A DNA stretch of 64,000 nt, taken from positions 186,001 through 250,000 of the forward strand of contig JAGWTR010000003.1 in the NCBI GenBank assembly GCA_028868855.1, in the 5' to 3' direction. Of the stretch, positions 47,063 to 55,352 are shown piece after piece. Position numbers and translations under genes: made by a program. Positions within the stretch are counted from its first letter, which is position 1; every line of letters begins with the position of its first letter. Source of the DNA: Burkholderiales bacterium. Its GTDB lineage: Bacteria; Pseudomonadota; Gammaproteobacteria; Burkholderiales; Burkholderiaceae_C. The notes below the pieces were generated by a model, which searched no databases, was not told the DNA's origin, and worked only from the letters and a program-made list of their open reading frames with translations.

Positions 47063-47574
47063 TGCCGCGTGGCAGTGTGCTGCTGATGCCGGTCAACCCG
47101 GTGTTCATCTGGGCCACCTTGCTGGTCGCCTTTGTCCTTAACCTCATTCCTTTGGGGCGTTCGGCCGCCTTGCCCGACCTGCTGGCCGTGGTCCTGGTGT
47201 TCTGGAACGTGCACCAGCCGCGCCGTGTGGGCGTGGGGGTGGCTTTTGCTTTTGGCCTGTTCATGGATGTGCATCAGGGCGCCTTGCTCGGCCAGCATGC
47301 CTTGGCGTACACCCTGCTCAGCTACTTTGCCATCGCGGTGCACCGGCGCCTGCTGTGGTTCACGGTGGGCTCGCAGGCCGTTCAGATCCTGCCCTTGTTC
47401 ATCGCGGCCCATGTGGTCTCGCTGCTGGTGCGCCTGATCGCCGGGGCGGGGTTTCCGGGCTGGGGCCTGCTGGTCGCGCCGCTGCTGGAGTCGGCGCTGT
47501 GGCCCGTCGTCACGGTGGTCCTGCTGGCGCCGCAACGCCGCGCGCCGGATCGCGACAAGAACCGCCCCCTGTGA
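47059..47574 (+). CDS. mreD: rod-shape determining protein MreD
   Basis: 171 residues with five hydrophobic helices and the typical 'LPDLLAVVLVFWNVHQPRRVGVGVAFAFGLFMDVHQGALLGQHALAY' core. Overlaps mreC by 4 bp. Integral membrane partner of MreC. Confidence 0.94.
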   Translation: MMPRGSVLLMPVNPVFIWATLLVAFVLNLIPLGRSAALPDLLAVVLVFWNVHQPRRVGVGVAFAFGLFMDVHQGALLGQHALAYTLLSYFAIAVHRRLLWFTVGSQAVQILPLFIAAHVVSLLVRLIAGAGFPGWGLLVAPLLESALWPVVTVVLLAPQRRAPDRDKNRPL

Positions 47575-47605
47575 ATGACCCAGGCAATGAGGTGCTGACC
47601 CGCTC

Positions 47606-49708
47606 ATGACCGAACTCAAGAACATCGAGCAGGAGCTGAGCCGCTTTCGCGCTCGGGTGTGGGCGGCTGTGGCCTTCGTGTTGCTCTGCTTTGTCTTGCT
47701 GGCCTTTCGCCTGATGGTGCTGCAGATCACCCGTCACGAAGACTTGTCCACCCAGGCCGAGAACAACCGCATTGCCGTGGTGCCCATCGTGCCCAACCGG
47801 GGGTTGATCGTGGACCGCAACGGCGTGGTGCTGGCCAACAACTACTCGGCCTATACGCTGGAGATCACGCCTTCCAAGGTCGATGACCTGGAGGCCACCA
47901 TTGATGCCCTGGCGCAGATCGTCGAGATCGCCCCGCGCGATCGACGCCGCTTCAAGCGTCTGCGCGAGGAGTCCCGCAGCTTCGAGTCCATTCCCATCCG
48001 CACGCGCCTGACCGACCAGGAAGTGGCCCGTTTCACGGCCCAGCGCTTTCGCTTCCCGGGCGTGGACATCCAGGCGCGCCTGTTTCGCCACTATCCCTAT
48101 GGCGAGCTGGCCAGCCATGTGCTGGGCTACATCGGGCGCATCAACCAGAAAGAAAAAGAAGCCATTGAAGACTGGCCGGACGAAGTGCAGGCCAACTACC
48201 GGGGCACCGATTACATCGGCAAGCTGGGCATTGAGCAGAATTACGAAAAAGAGTTGCACGGCCTGACCGGCGTTGAAGAGGTCGAGACCAGCGCGGGCGG
48301 TCGCGCGGTGCGGCGCTTGCGATCGCACCCGCCCACGCCGGGCGACACGGTGCACCTGTCCATTGACATCAAACTGCAAGCCTTGATCGAGCGCCTGTAC
48401 GGCGATCGACGCGGTGCGCTGGTGGCGATCGATCCGCGCAGTGGCGAAGTGCTGGCCTTTGTCAGCAAACCCACTTTTGATCCCAACTTGTTTGTTGATG
48501 GCATTGACAGCGAGAACTGGCGCGAGCTCAATGAGTCCGCCGACAAGCCGCTGCTGAACCGCGCGTTTCGCGGCACCTATCCGCCGGGGTCGACCTACAA
48601 GCCCTTCATGGCCCTGGCCGCGCTGAACACCGGCAAGCGCAGCACCACCATGACCATGTACGACGGGGGCTTCTTCATGTTTGGTGGGCACAAGTTCCGC
48701 AGCCCCGAACACGAGCAGACCGGCATGTTCGACATGCGCCGCGCCATCGTCAAATCCAGCAATGTGTACTTCTATTCCTTGGCCAACGACTTGGGGGTCG
48801 ATCTGATCCATGATCAGTTGGCGCCCCTGGGTTTTGGCCGCCAGACCGGCATCGACCTCAAGGGTGAGTTGACAGGCGTGCTGCCATCGACCGATTGGAA
48901 GCGGCGCGCCTACAAGCGACCGGAACAGCGCCGCTGGTATGCCGGCGAGACGATTTCGCTGGGCATTGGCCAGGGCTACAACAACTTCACCATGCTGCAA
49001 ATGGCCACCGCCTTGTCCACCCTGGTGTCCGACGGGAAGCGCTACGAGCCCCGTCTGGTGCGTGAAATCGAGGGCGTGTTGACCCGCGAAAAGCATTTGG
49101 TGTCCAGTCAGGCCTTGGAGCCTCTGGTGTTCAAGCCTGGGGCCGCGGCCTTCATTCGCGAAGCGATGTATGGCGTGACGCAAGAGGGCACCTCCACGCG
49201 CGTGTTCGTGGGGGCGCCCTACCAGAGTGGCGGCAAGACCGGGACCGCGCAAGCCGTGGGTCTCAAGCAGAACGAAAAATACGTGGCCTCGCGGATGGAC
49301 GAATACCAGCGCGACCATTCACTGTATGAAGCCTTCGCGCCGCTGGACGACCCCCGCATTGCCTTGGCCGTGATCGTTGAGAACGCCGGCTTTGGCGCGG
49401 AGGCGGCCGCGCCCATCGCACGCCGCGTGTTGGACTATGTGCTGCTGGGGCAATACCCCAGTGAGGAGGACATCGAGGCCGTGCGGCAAGGCAAGGCCAG
49501 TGCGCCGCTGGGCACGCCGCGCCGGGCCGAGGACGTGCCCTTGCCTCAGGGGCAGGACGCGTTTGGCGCGGAGGTGCCCATGCCAGTGAATGAGGCTGCT
49601 TCGAGTTCGGCCCCTGCGTCGGGGGCCGCCTCCGCGTCGGCCTCCATGGCGATGGCTGCATCCCGGCCCCGGACCATCGCGCCCGCATCCACTCCGAGTG
49701 CGCCATGA
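47606..49708 (+). CDS. mrdA: penicillin-binding protein 2 (peptidoglycan transpeptidase)
   Basis: 700 residues. N-terminal membrane helix at about 19-40, dimer domain with 'VVPIVPNRGLIVDRNGVVLANN', and transpeptidase motifs STYK at 329-332 (catalytic Ser329), SSN at 384-386 and KTGT at 544-547. The C-terminal tail from about 640 is Ala/Ser/Pro-rich and longer than in E. coli PBP2 (633 residues). It crosslinks lateral-wall peptidoglycan with RodA; its start is 31 bp after mreD. Confidence 0.97.
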   Translation: MTELKNIEQELSRFRARVWAAVAFVLLCFVLLAFRLMVLQITRHEDLSTQAENNRIAVVPIVPNRGLIVDRNGVVLANNYSAYTLEITPSKVDDLEATIDALAQIVEIAPRDRRRFKRLREESRSFESIPIRTRLTDQEVARFTAQRFRFPGVDIQARLFRHYPYGELASHVLGYIGRINQKEKEAIEDWPDEVQANYRGTDYIGKLGIEQNYEKELHGLTGVEEVETSAGGRAVRRLRSHPPTPGDTVHLSIDIKLQALIERLYGDRRGALVAIDPRSGEVLAFVSKPTFDPNLFVDGIDSENWRELNESADKPLLNRAFRGTYPPGSTYKPFMALAALNTGKRSTTMTMYDGGFFMFGGHKFRSPEHEQTGMFDMRRAIVKSSNVYFYSLANDLGVDLIHDQLAPLGFGRQTGIDLKGELTGVLPSTDWKRRAYKRPEQRRWYAGETISLGIGQGYNNFTMLQMATALSTLVSDGKRYEPRLVREIEGVLTREKHLVSSQALEPLVFKPGAAAFIREAMYGVTQEGTSTRVFVGAPYQSGGKTGTAQAVGLKQNEKYVASRMDEYQRDHSLYEAFAPLDDPRIALAVIVENAGFGAEAAAPIARRVLDYVLLGQYPSEEDIEAVRQGKASAPLGTPRRAEDVPLPQGQDAFGAEVPMPVNEAASSSAPASGAASASASMAMAASRPRTIAPASTPSAP

Positions 49709-50865
49709 ACGTATCGTTTCAAAAGCCATCCCTGCGCCAGCGCATCAAGCCGATCTTTCAGGGCTTTGACTTGCCCTTGCTGGTCGTGGTGCTGGTGCTG
49801 TGCACCATCGGTCTGATCACCATGTATTCGGCCGGCTATGACAACGGCACCCGGTTTGTCGACCAGTCACGCAACATGATGCTGGCGTTTGTCGTGATGT
49901 TTCTGGCGGCTCAAGTGCCGCCACAGCGCATGATGGCCCTGGCCGTGCCTTTGTACGCCGCCGGGGTGTTTCTGTTGATCCTGACGGCGCTGCCCCACGT
50001 GGGCATCACCAAGAAGGGCGCCACGCGTTGGCTCAATGTGGGGATGGTGATCCAGCCCAGCGAGGTGCTGAAGATCGCCATGCCGTTGATGCTGGCGTGG
50101 TGGTTTCAGCGGCGAGAAGGGCAGTTGCGCGGCTTGGATTTTGTCGTGGCGGGCCTGCTGCTGGCGATTCCGGTCGGTTTGATCATGAAGCAGCCCGACC
50201 TGGGCACGTCCTTGTTGGTGTTGTCATCGGGTCTGTATGTGATTTTTTTCGCCGGACTGAACTGGCGTTTGATTCTTCCCGTGTTTGTCGTCGCGGGCAT
50301 CGCAATCAGCGCCTTGGTGATGTCCGAGGAAAAAATTTGCCAACCGGAGGTCAACTGGGTGGTGTTGCATGAATACCAGAAGAACCGCATCTGCACCTTG
50401 CTCGACCCCACCACCGACCCGCTCGGCAAGGGCTTTCACATCATCCAGGGCATGATCGCCATTGGCTCGGGCGGCGTCATGGGCAAGGGCTTCATGAAGG
50501 GCACGCAGACCCACCTGGAGTTCATCCCCGAGCGCACCACCGACTTCGTGTTCGCGGCGTTTGCAGAAGAGCAGGGTCTGGTGGGTTGCCTGGTCCTGAT
50601 GAGCGGATTCCTGGTGTTGATTTTTCGAGGGTTGATGATCGCGGCCCAGGCGCCCACGCTGTTTTCGCGGCTGCTGGCTGGCAGCGTGTCGCTGAGTTTC
50701 TTCACTTACGCCTTTGTCAACATGGGCATGGTCAGTGGCATCTTGCCCGTGGTGGGCGTGCCCCTGCCATTCATCAGTTACGGGGGGACCGCCATGGTCA
50801 CGCTGGGCTTGGCGCTGGGCATCCTGATGTCCATTGCCAAGAGCCGCGGGATGATGCAGCGCTGA
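49705..50865 (+). CDS. rodA: SEDS-family peptidoglycan polymerase RodA
   Basis: 386 residues with ten hydrophobic helices and SEDS patterns 'VGMVIQPSEVLKIAMPLMLAWW', 'GSGGVMGKGFMKGTQTHLEFIPERTTDFVFAAFAEEQGL' and 'LPVVGVPLPFISYGGTAMVT'. It is the glycan polymerase partner of PBP2. Overlaps mrdA by 4 bp. Confidence 0.97.
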   Translation: MNVSFQKPSLRQRIKPIFQGFDLPLLVVVLVLCTIGLITMYSAGYDNGTRFVDQSRNMMLAFVVMFLAAQVPPQRMMALAVPLYAAGVFLLILTALPHVGITKKGATRWLNVGMVIQPSEVLKIAMPLMLAWWFQRREGQLRGLDFVVAGLLLAIPVGLIMKQPDLGTSLLVLSSGLYVIFFAGLNWRLILPVFVVAGIAISALVMSEEKICQPEVNWVVLHEYQKNRICTLLDPTTDPLGKGFHIIQGMIAIGSGGVMGKGFMKGTQTHLEFIPERTTDFVFAAFAEEQGLVGCLVLMSGFLVLIFRGLMIAAQAPTLFSRLLAGSVSLSFFTYAFVNMGMVSGILPVVGVPLPFISYGGTAMVTLGLALGILMSIAKSRGMMQR

Positions 50866-50925
50866 GGTGCTGCGGCGCCCGATGCCTTGGCGTACCATGA
50901 ATCACCACGGTTGCTGGGTTTCTTC

Positions 50926-51597
50926 ATGACTGCTTCGCCTTCATCGCCGCCAATCTCGAATGGCCGGGATCACTCCCCGGTGGACCATCTGTTGATCGCG
51001 CTGGATTCGGCGTTGCGCACCGTCTTTGCCGAGCACAGCGCCGCGCGCCCGAGTCCGCAACCCGTCGATGATGGCAGCCCCTTGACGGCCCCAGAAAAGC
51101 GCCATGCCGCCGCCCTGATGCGGGTCAACCACGTGGGCGAGGTGTGCGCGCAGGCCTTGTACGCTGCGCAAGCACTGGGCACCCACAACCCGGCCTTGAA
51201 GGACCAGTTCGAGGCCGCCGCCCGCGAAGAGACCGATCACCTGGCCTGGACCGAGCAGCGCCTGCGCGACCTCAACGGCCGCCCCAGCGTGCTCAACCCC
51301 CTGTGGTACGCCGGCGCCTTTGGCCTGGGCCTGCTGGCCGCACGCGCGGGCGATCAGGTCAGCCTGGGTTTCGTGATGGAAACCGAGCGTCAGGTGGCCG
51401 AGCATCTGCATGGCCACATGGAGCGTCTGCCCCCTGGTGACCAGGCCTCACGGGCCATCGTGGCGCAAATGCGCGACGACGAGGCGCAACACGCGCAAAT
51501 GGCTCAGCAGGCCGGCGGCGTCGAATTGCCCGCGCCGGTGCGTGGCCTGATGCGCCTGGCCGCCAAGGTGATGACGACCACTGCGCATTACCTTTGA
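50926..51597 (+). CDS. coq7: 2-polyprenyl-3-methyl-6-methoxy-1,4-benzoquinone monooxygenase (Coq7)
   Basis: 223 residues. Di-iron ligands of Coq7: 'NHVGEVCAQ' (first Glu), 'REETDHLAW' (ExxH), '[11 protein letters not shown]' and '[10 protein letters not shown]' (ExxH). It hydroxylates the quinone ring in ubiquinone synthesis. The N-terminal 13 residues of the open frame (TTG at 50887) are excluded because the ATG at 50926 begins the conserved region sooner. Confidence 0.95.
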   Translation: MTASPSSPPISNGRDHSPVDHLLIALDSALRTVFAEHSAARPSPQPVDDGSPLTAPEKRHAAALMRVNHVGEVCAQALYAAQALGTHNPALKDQFEAAAREETDHLAWTEQRLRDLNGRPSVLNPLWYAGAFGLGLLAARAGDQVSLGFVMETERQVAEHLHGHMERLPPGDQASRAIVAQMRDDEAQHAQMAQQAGGVELPAPVRGLMRLAAKVMTTTAHYL

Positions 51598-51612
51598 TGC
51601 AATCCCTTTGAT

Positions 51613-52035
51613 TCAGACCGCCACGAGTTCGAAGCTGGTGGTGATCTCGGCGGTCTTGCCCAGCATGATGCTGGCCGAGCAGTATTTTTCGTGGGACATC
51701 TGGATGGCCCGCTGCACGGCGGCCTCAGGCAGGTTCACCCCCGTGACCACAAAGTGCATGTGGATTTTGGTGAACACCTTGGGGTCGGTTTCGGCGCGCT
51801 CGGCGGTCAGTTTCGCTTGGCAGCCGCGCACGTCGTGGCGGCCCCGCTTGAGGATCAGCACCACGTCGTAGGCCGTGCAGCCGCCGGTGCCAGCCAGCAC
51901 GGTTTCCATGGGGCGCGGGGCCAGGTTGCGGCCACCGCCGTCGGGCGCGCCGTCCATGCTCAGGACGTGGCCGCTGCCGGTTTCAGCCAGGAAGGCCATG
52001 CCCGCCGAGGGCTGCCAGTGGATGGTGCATTCCAT
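51613..52035 (-). CDS. OsmC-family protein (YhfA type)
   Basis: 140 residues. OsmC core with two conserved Cys: 'ETVLAGTGGCTAYDVV' and 'MSHEKYCSASIMLGKTAEI'. YhfA-like members are peroxide-related, but a function is not defined for this subfamily. The ATG at 52035 ('MECTIHWQP') marks the start of homology. Confidence 0.9.
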   Translation of the reverse strand: MECTIHWQPSAGMAFLAETGSGHVLSMDGAPDGGGRNLAPRPMETVLAGTGGCTAYDVVLILKRGRHDVRGCQAKLTAERAETDPKVFTKIHMHFVVTGVNLPEAAVQRAIQMSHEKYCSASIMLGKTAEITTSFELVAV

Positions 52036-52105
52036 GCGATCTATCTCCAGAAAACTCAAAATTGGGCTGAACGTGGGCGCAAGGGGACAAATTCAGGGGC
52101 GACCC

Positions 52106-52134
52106 TTGTGTCCGCTTCGCGCGTTAGATACAAT
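52106..52134 (+). promoter_or_regulatory. predicted promoter of the 52.1-kb small RNA
   Basis: -35 TTGTGT (52106-52111), 17-bp spacer, -10 TACAAT (52129-52134; five of six). It would start transcription at about 52141. No coding gene in sense follows within 2 kb, which supports a dedicated small transcript. Confidence 0.45.
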
Positions 52135-52143
52135 TTGCAACAG

Positions 52144-52230
52144 ATGTGTGGAACTTTTCACTGTGTGAGCGCACTCACCCATTGCATGTTTCGTTTGTCT
52201 ACTCCACTCCTCCATTTTTTGGTGGATTAA
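52144..52230 (+). CDS. possible 28-residue leaderless peptide within the small RNA
   Basis: ATG at 52144 lies only about 3 nt after the predicted transcription start, so there would be no RBS. The frame begins MCGTFHC and ends TAA, which abuts the terminator stem. Three Cys (2, 7, 14) and two His are present. It may be a leaderless micro-peptide or chance; there is no independent coding evidence. Confidence 0.3.
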   Translation: MCGTFHCVSALTHCMFRLSTPLLHFLVD

Positions 52231-52259
52231 GCCCGAAGTTTCGCTTCGGGCTTTTTTTT
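52230..52259 (+). terminator. intrinsic terminator
   Basis: Stem AGCCCGAAG / CTTCGGGCT (9 bp) with a 5-base loop followed by eight T. A very strong rho-independent terminator downstream of the candidate small RNA; it also lies 25 bp beyond the rep stop codon on the opposite strand. Confidence 0.92.
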
Positions 52260-52284
52260 CGCCAAGTGTCGCCGTGTGGCGGTT

Positions 52285-54393
52285 TCAGGGGGCATTCATG
52301 GCCGCTTCGCCGGCTTTGGCCTTGGCCGCCATCTCTTCACGCAGCCGCTTGAGTTTCTCGCGCGGGTTTTCGGTCGGCCCGCCTTCGCCCAGTTTCATCT
52401 CGCCAATGAAGCGGCTGGGAATGGCGGGCACCAGTTCGCGGCCCTTCTTGCGGCGCTTGAGGGTGCTCACCGACAGGCTCAGGCGAGCCCGCGTGATGCC
52501 CACGTACATCAGGCGGCGCTCTTCTTCCAGGCGCTCGGGCGTGATCTCGTTTTCTTCATTGTTGAAGGGCAGCGAGCCTTCGTTGACGCCGCCCAGCACC
52601 ACATGCGGCCATTCGAGGCCCTTGGACGCGTGCAGGGTCGACAGCGTCACCACATTGGGGTCGCCGCCGCGGTCCGCCAGGCTGGTGATCAGCGAGATGG
52701 TCTGCGCCACATCGATGACGCTTTTCTTTTCCGTCTCGACCGACATGCCGCCATCGTTTTCGATCTCGCCGCCGCAACGACGCGCGATCCAGTCCACGAA
52801 GTCCATCACGTTGGACCAGCGGCTGGCAGCGATCTTCTCGTTGTCTTCGCCGTCGTAGAGGTGCTGCTCGTAGCCGATGTCCTTGAGCCAGTCCATCAGT
52901 AGTACCTTGGCGTCCTCGCCGCCCAGGGTGGTGCGGGCGCGGTGCTCCAGCTCGTTCACAGCGCGGCCAAATTCGTGCAGCGAGTCAATGGCGCGCTTGT
53001 TCATGCAGGCCGAGAGCGACTCGGCAAACAGCGCTTCGAACAGGCTGACCTTCCATTTGCCGGCGAACTCGCCCAGCGCGCCCAGCGTCTGGTGGCCGAT
53101 GCCGCGCTTGGGTGTGGTGATGGCGCGCAGAAAGGCCGGGTCGTCATCGTTGTTGACCAGCAGGCGCAGCCACGCGCACAGGTCCTTGATCTCGGCCTTG
53201 TCGAAAAAACTCTGGCCGCCCGACACCTTGTAGGGGATGTTGGCCTTGCGCAGCGCCTTTTCAAACGACTTGGCCTGGAAGTTGGCACGGTACAGGATGG
53301 CGAAGTCACTCCAGTTGCTGGTGCTGGCCAAGCCGTCGGGGCCCACCGTGGCGGTGCGCAGGGACTGGATGCGGGCCACGGCGCGCTCGGCTTCGTGCTC
53401 TTCGTTGTCGCACTCCACCACCCGCACCGGCTCGCCCTCACCCAGGTCGCTCCACAAGGTCTTTTGGTACAGCTTGGGGTTCAGGGCGATGACGTGGTTG
53501 GCGGCCCGCAAGATGGCGCTGGTGGAGCGGTAGTTCTGCTCCAGCGGGATCACCTTGAGTTGCGGGAAGTCCTGCGGCAGGCGCTTGAGGTTGTCCAGCG
53601 TGGCGCCTCGCCAGCCGTAGATGGACTGGTCGTCGTCGCCCACGGCGGTGAAGATGCCACGCTCGCCCACCAGCAGTTTGAGCATGTCGTACTGGGTGGC
53701 GTTGGTGTCCTGGTATTCGTCGACCAGCACGTGGCGCAGATTGGTTTGCCACTTGGTGCGCACCTGCTCGTGGTCGGCCAGCAGCTTGGTCGACAGGCCG
53801 ATCAGGTCGTCAAAGTCGACGGCCTGGTACGCCAGCAGGCGTTCCTCATACAGGCGCATCACGCGGGCGCAGATGCGCTCGTCATCATCGCTTGCGGCCG
53901 CTTCGGCCTGGGCGCTGTTCAGGCCCATGTTCTTCCACAGGCTGATGGTCCACTGCCAGCGCCTGGCCTGTTTGGGGTCGGTGGTGCCGCCGGCGTCCCG
54001 CAGGATGCCCAGCACGTCGTCGCTGTCCAGGATGGAAAACTTCGGTTTCAGCCCCAGGGCCTCACCGTCCTCGCGCAGCAGGCGCACCCCCAGCGAGTGG
54101 AAGGTGCACACCAGCAACTTGCCGGCGGCGCGGGCGCCCACCAGGGCCTTGGCGCGGTCGCGCATTTCGAGGGCGGCCTTGTTGGTGAAGGTGATGGCAG
54201 CGATCTGCGACGGGGCCAGGTCGGCGCCTTGGCCCGGTTGCAGCAGGCGGGCGATCTTTTGGGTGATGACCCTCGTCTTGCCCGAACCGGCACCCGCCAG
54301 GACCAGGCACGGACCGTCCAGGTGCAGAACGGCGGCCATCTGGGCCGGATTGAGGGTGGCGGCGGTACTGGAGGGGGAGGGGGTGGCGGACAC
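52285..54393 (-). CDS. Rep/UvrD-family superfamily 1A DNA helicase
   Basis: 702 residues from a GTG at 54393. Motif I 'VLAGAGSGKTRVI', Ia 'AITFTNKAALEM', II 'HVLVDEYQDTN', III 'AVGDDDQSIYGWRGA', IV 'LEQNYRSTSAIL', V 'VVTLSTLHASKGLEWPHVVL', VI 'EERRLMYVGITRAR'. All seven SF1A motifs are intact; the protein unwinds DNA 3'-5'. It is closer in length to Rep (about 670) than UvrD (about 720); I leave the symbol open. The C-terminus is a charged Lys/Arg/Glu tail. Upstream, reading continues open to 54498 without pattern. Confidence 0.92.
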   Translation of the reverse strand: MSATPSPSSTAATLNPAQMAAVLHLDGPCLVLAGAGSGKTRVITQKIARLLQPGQGADLAPSQIAAITFTNKAALEMRDRAKALVGARAAGKLLVCTFHSLGVRLLREDGEALGLKPKFSILDSDDVLGILRDAGGTTDPKQARRWQWTISLWKNMGLNSAQAEAAASDDDERICARVMRLYEERLLAYQAVDFDDLIGLSTKLLADHEQVRTKWQTNLRHVLVDEYQDTNATQYDMLKLLVGERGIFTAVGDDDQSIYGWRGATLDNLKRLPQDFPQLKVIPLEQNYRSTSAILRAANHVIALNPKLYQKTLWSDLGEGEPVRVVECDNEEHEAERAVARIQSLRTATVGPDGLASTSNWSDFAILYRANFQAKSFEKALRKANIPYKVSGGQSFFDKAEIKDLCAWLRLLVNNDDDPAFLRAITTPKRGIGHQTLGALGEFAGKWKVSLFEALFAESLSACMNKRAIDSLHEFGRAVNELEHRARTTLGGEDAKVLLMDWLKDIGYEQHLYDGEDNEKIAASRWSNVMDFVDWIARRCGGEIENDGGMSVETEKKSVIDVAQTISLITSLADRGGDPNVVTLSTLHASKGLEWPHVVLGGVNEGSLPFNNEENEITPERLEEERRLMYVGITRARLSLSVSTLKRRKKGRELVPAIPSRFIGEMKLGEGGPTENPREKLKRLREEMAAKAKAGEAAMNAP

Positions 54394-54548
54394 AGGATTC
54401 AATCGAACAGCGCAACTCAAATAACACCGATCCCGGGGGGACTCAGCGCCTACAGCATAGTGCACAGTCAGGGCTAGGCCAGCGTCCAAGGAGCACATTG
54501 CATTGTGGACGCCGGATCCCCCGCGAATGAGGGGGCGGGCAAATCCTC

Positions 54549-54577
54549 TTGGTTACCACTTCACGCAAAGTTACTAT
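54549..54577 (+). promoter_or_regulatory. possible promoter of the PEP-CTERM gene
   Basis: TTGGTT (54549-54554), 17-bp spacer, TACTAT (54572-54577). It would start transcription about 70 nt before the ATG at 54655. Both boxes are only partial matches; no sigma-54 -24/-12 site was seen. Confidence 0.3.
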
Positions 54578-54654
54578 TTGCACAGTCGGGGATAAACCAG
54601 GAAGCGTTTGACGAATAACCCGCTCCGACATCTTCCTTGAGGAGAGGAGTTCCA

Positions 54655-55284
54655 ATGTTTATGAAACTGCGAAAAATCGCGTTGGCGGCAGGCTTGACCG
54701 CAGTGGCATCGATGGCTTCGGCCGCGACCGTCACTTACGACTTCAAGACCTTCTTCGACACGTCGACGCCCTTGAATTTGCTCGATAAAGCGACGCTGAG
54801 CTATTCGCTGGCGACGCTGAAGATTACGGACATCACCGGTGGGGTTCAAGTGAGCTTGAGCAGCCTGAACACGGCGTTCCCCGGCGCCCCGGTGCTGGAC
54901 GCCCTGTGGTTGAACGGCAAGTGGGGCACGGTGGCGGGCGTTTCCGGCACAGGCGTGTCTGGTGGCTCCAGCTTGTTGCCCATCGTTCAGGATGCCCTCC
55001 TGACCTACAACGGTAAGGCCACCTTTGCCGGCTCAGGCATTGCTGAAGGCGGATCTTCGGTGTTCACGATCAAAGGCACGGGCGTTACCGCCGCCGCCTT
55101 TGCTGCGACCACCAATGTGCCGATGATCGAGTTCACCGGCGTGGGCGCGCCCTATAAGGGCCTGCTGTCGTCCGCCGTGCACTTCGTCGGCACCCCTGCG
55201 GTTCCCGAGCCTTCCACGTACATGCTGATGGGCCTGGGCCTGGTTGGCGTGGCGGTGGCTGCTCGCGCACGTCGCTCGGCCTGA
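54655..55284 (+). CDS. PEP-CTERM sorting-signal exported protein
   Basis: 209 residues. Signal peptide about 1-24 ('AVASMASA|A'), a mature part rich in Gly/Ser/Thr/Ala, and a C-terminal PEP-CTERM signal 'VPEPSTYMLMGLGLVGVAVA' then 'ARARRSA' (PEP box, helix, basic end). An exosortase (EpsH/XrtA) elsewhere would process it; none is in the window. The protein is probably surface or EPS-associated. A strong RBS (GAGGAGAGGAG) precedes the ATG at 54655; an in-frame start at 54637 is less likely. Confidence 0.9.
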   Translation: MFMKLRKIALAAGLTAVASMASAATVTYDFKTFFDTSTPLNLLDKATLSYSLATLKITDITGGVQVSLSSLNTAFPGAPVLDALWLNGKWGTVAGVSGTGVSGGSSLLPIVQDALLTYNGKATFAGSGIAEGGSSVFTIKGTGVTAAAFAATTNVPMIEFTGVGAPYKGLLSSAVHFVGTPAVPEPSTYMLMGLGLVGVAVAARARRSA

Positions 55285-55308
55285 TCGACACTGATTAATT
55301 TCAGCCAG

Positions 55309-55338
55309 AAAAAACCCCGCTCAGGCGGGGTTTTTTTT
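55309..55338. terminator. bidirectional intrinsic terminator
   Basis: Stem CCCCGC / GCGGGG with loop TCAG, with six A on the left and eight T on the right. It serves the PEP-CTERM gene in plus direction and the CMD/hydrolase gene in minus direction. Confidence 0.92.
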
Positions 55339-55352
55339 GTTTCTGGGCGGCC

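Larger units (their letters stand above)
52141..52259 (+). ncRNA. candidate small RNA (about 120 nt) with intrinsic terminator
   Basis: Between a sigma-70-like promoter and a strong terminator lie about 120 nt. Structure seen: a small stem GTGAG-CGCA-CTCAC (about 52165-52179), an unpaired CTCCTCC (52207-52213) that could pair with ribosome binding sites, a hairpin CCTCCA-TTTTT-TGGTGG with one mismatch, then the terminator. Both neighbouring coding genes are on the minus strand, so no plus-strand gene needs this terminator. Inference only; not recognised as a known family. It also holds a 28-codon frame (see next). Confidence 0.5.

Noticed and set aside
54479-54654. Sigma-54 promoter before the PEP-CTERM gene.
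   Set aside because: No TGGC-N8-TTGC spacing found; only weak sigma-70-like boxes.
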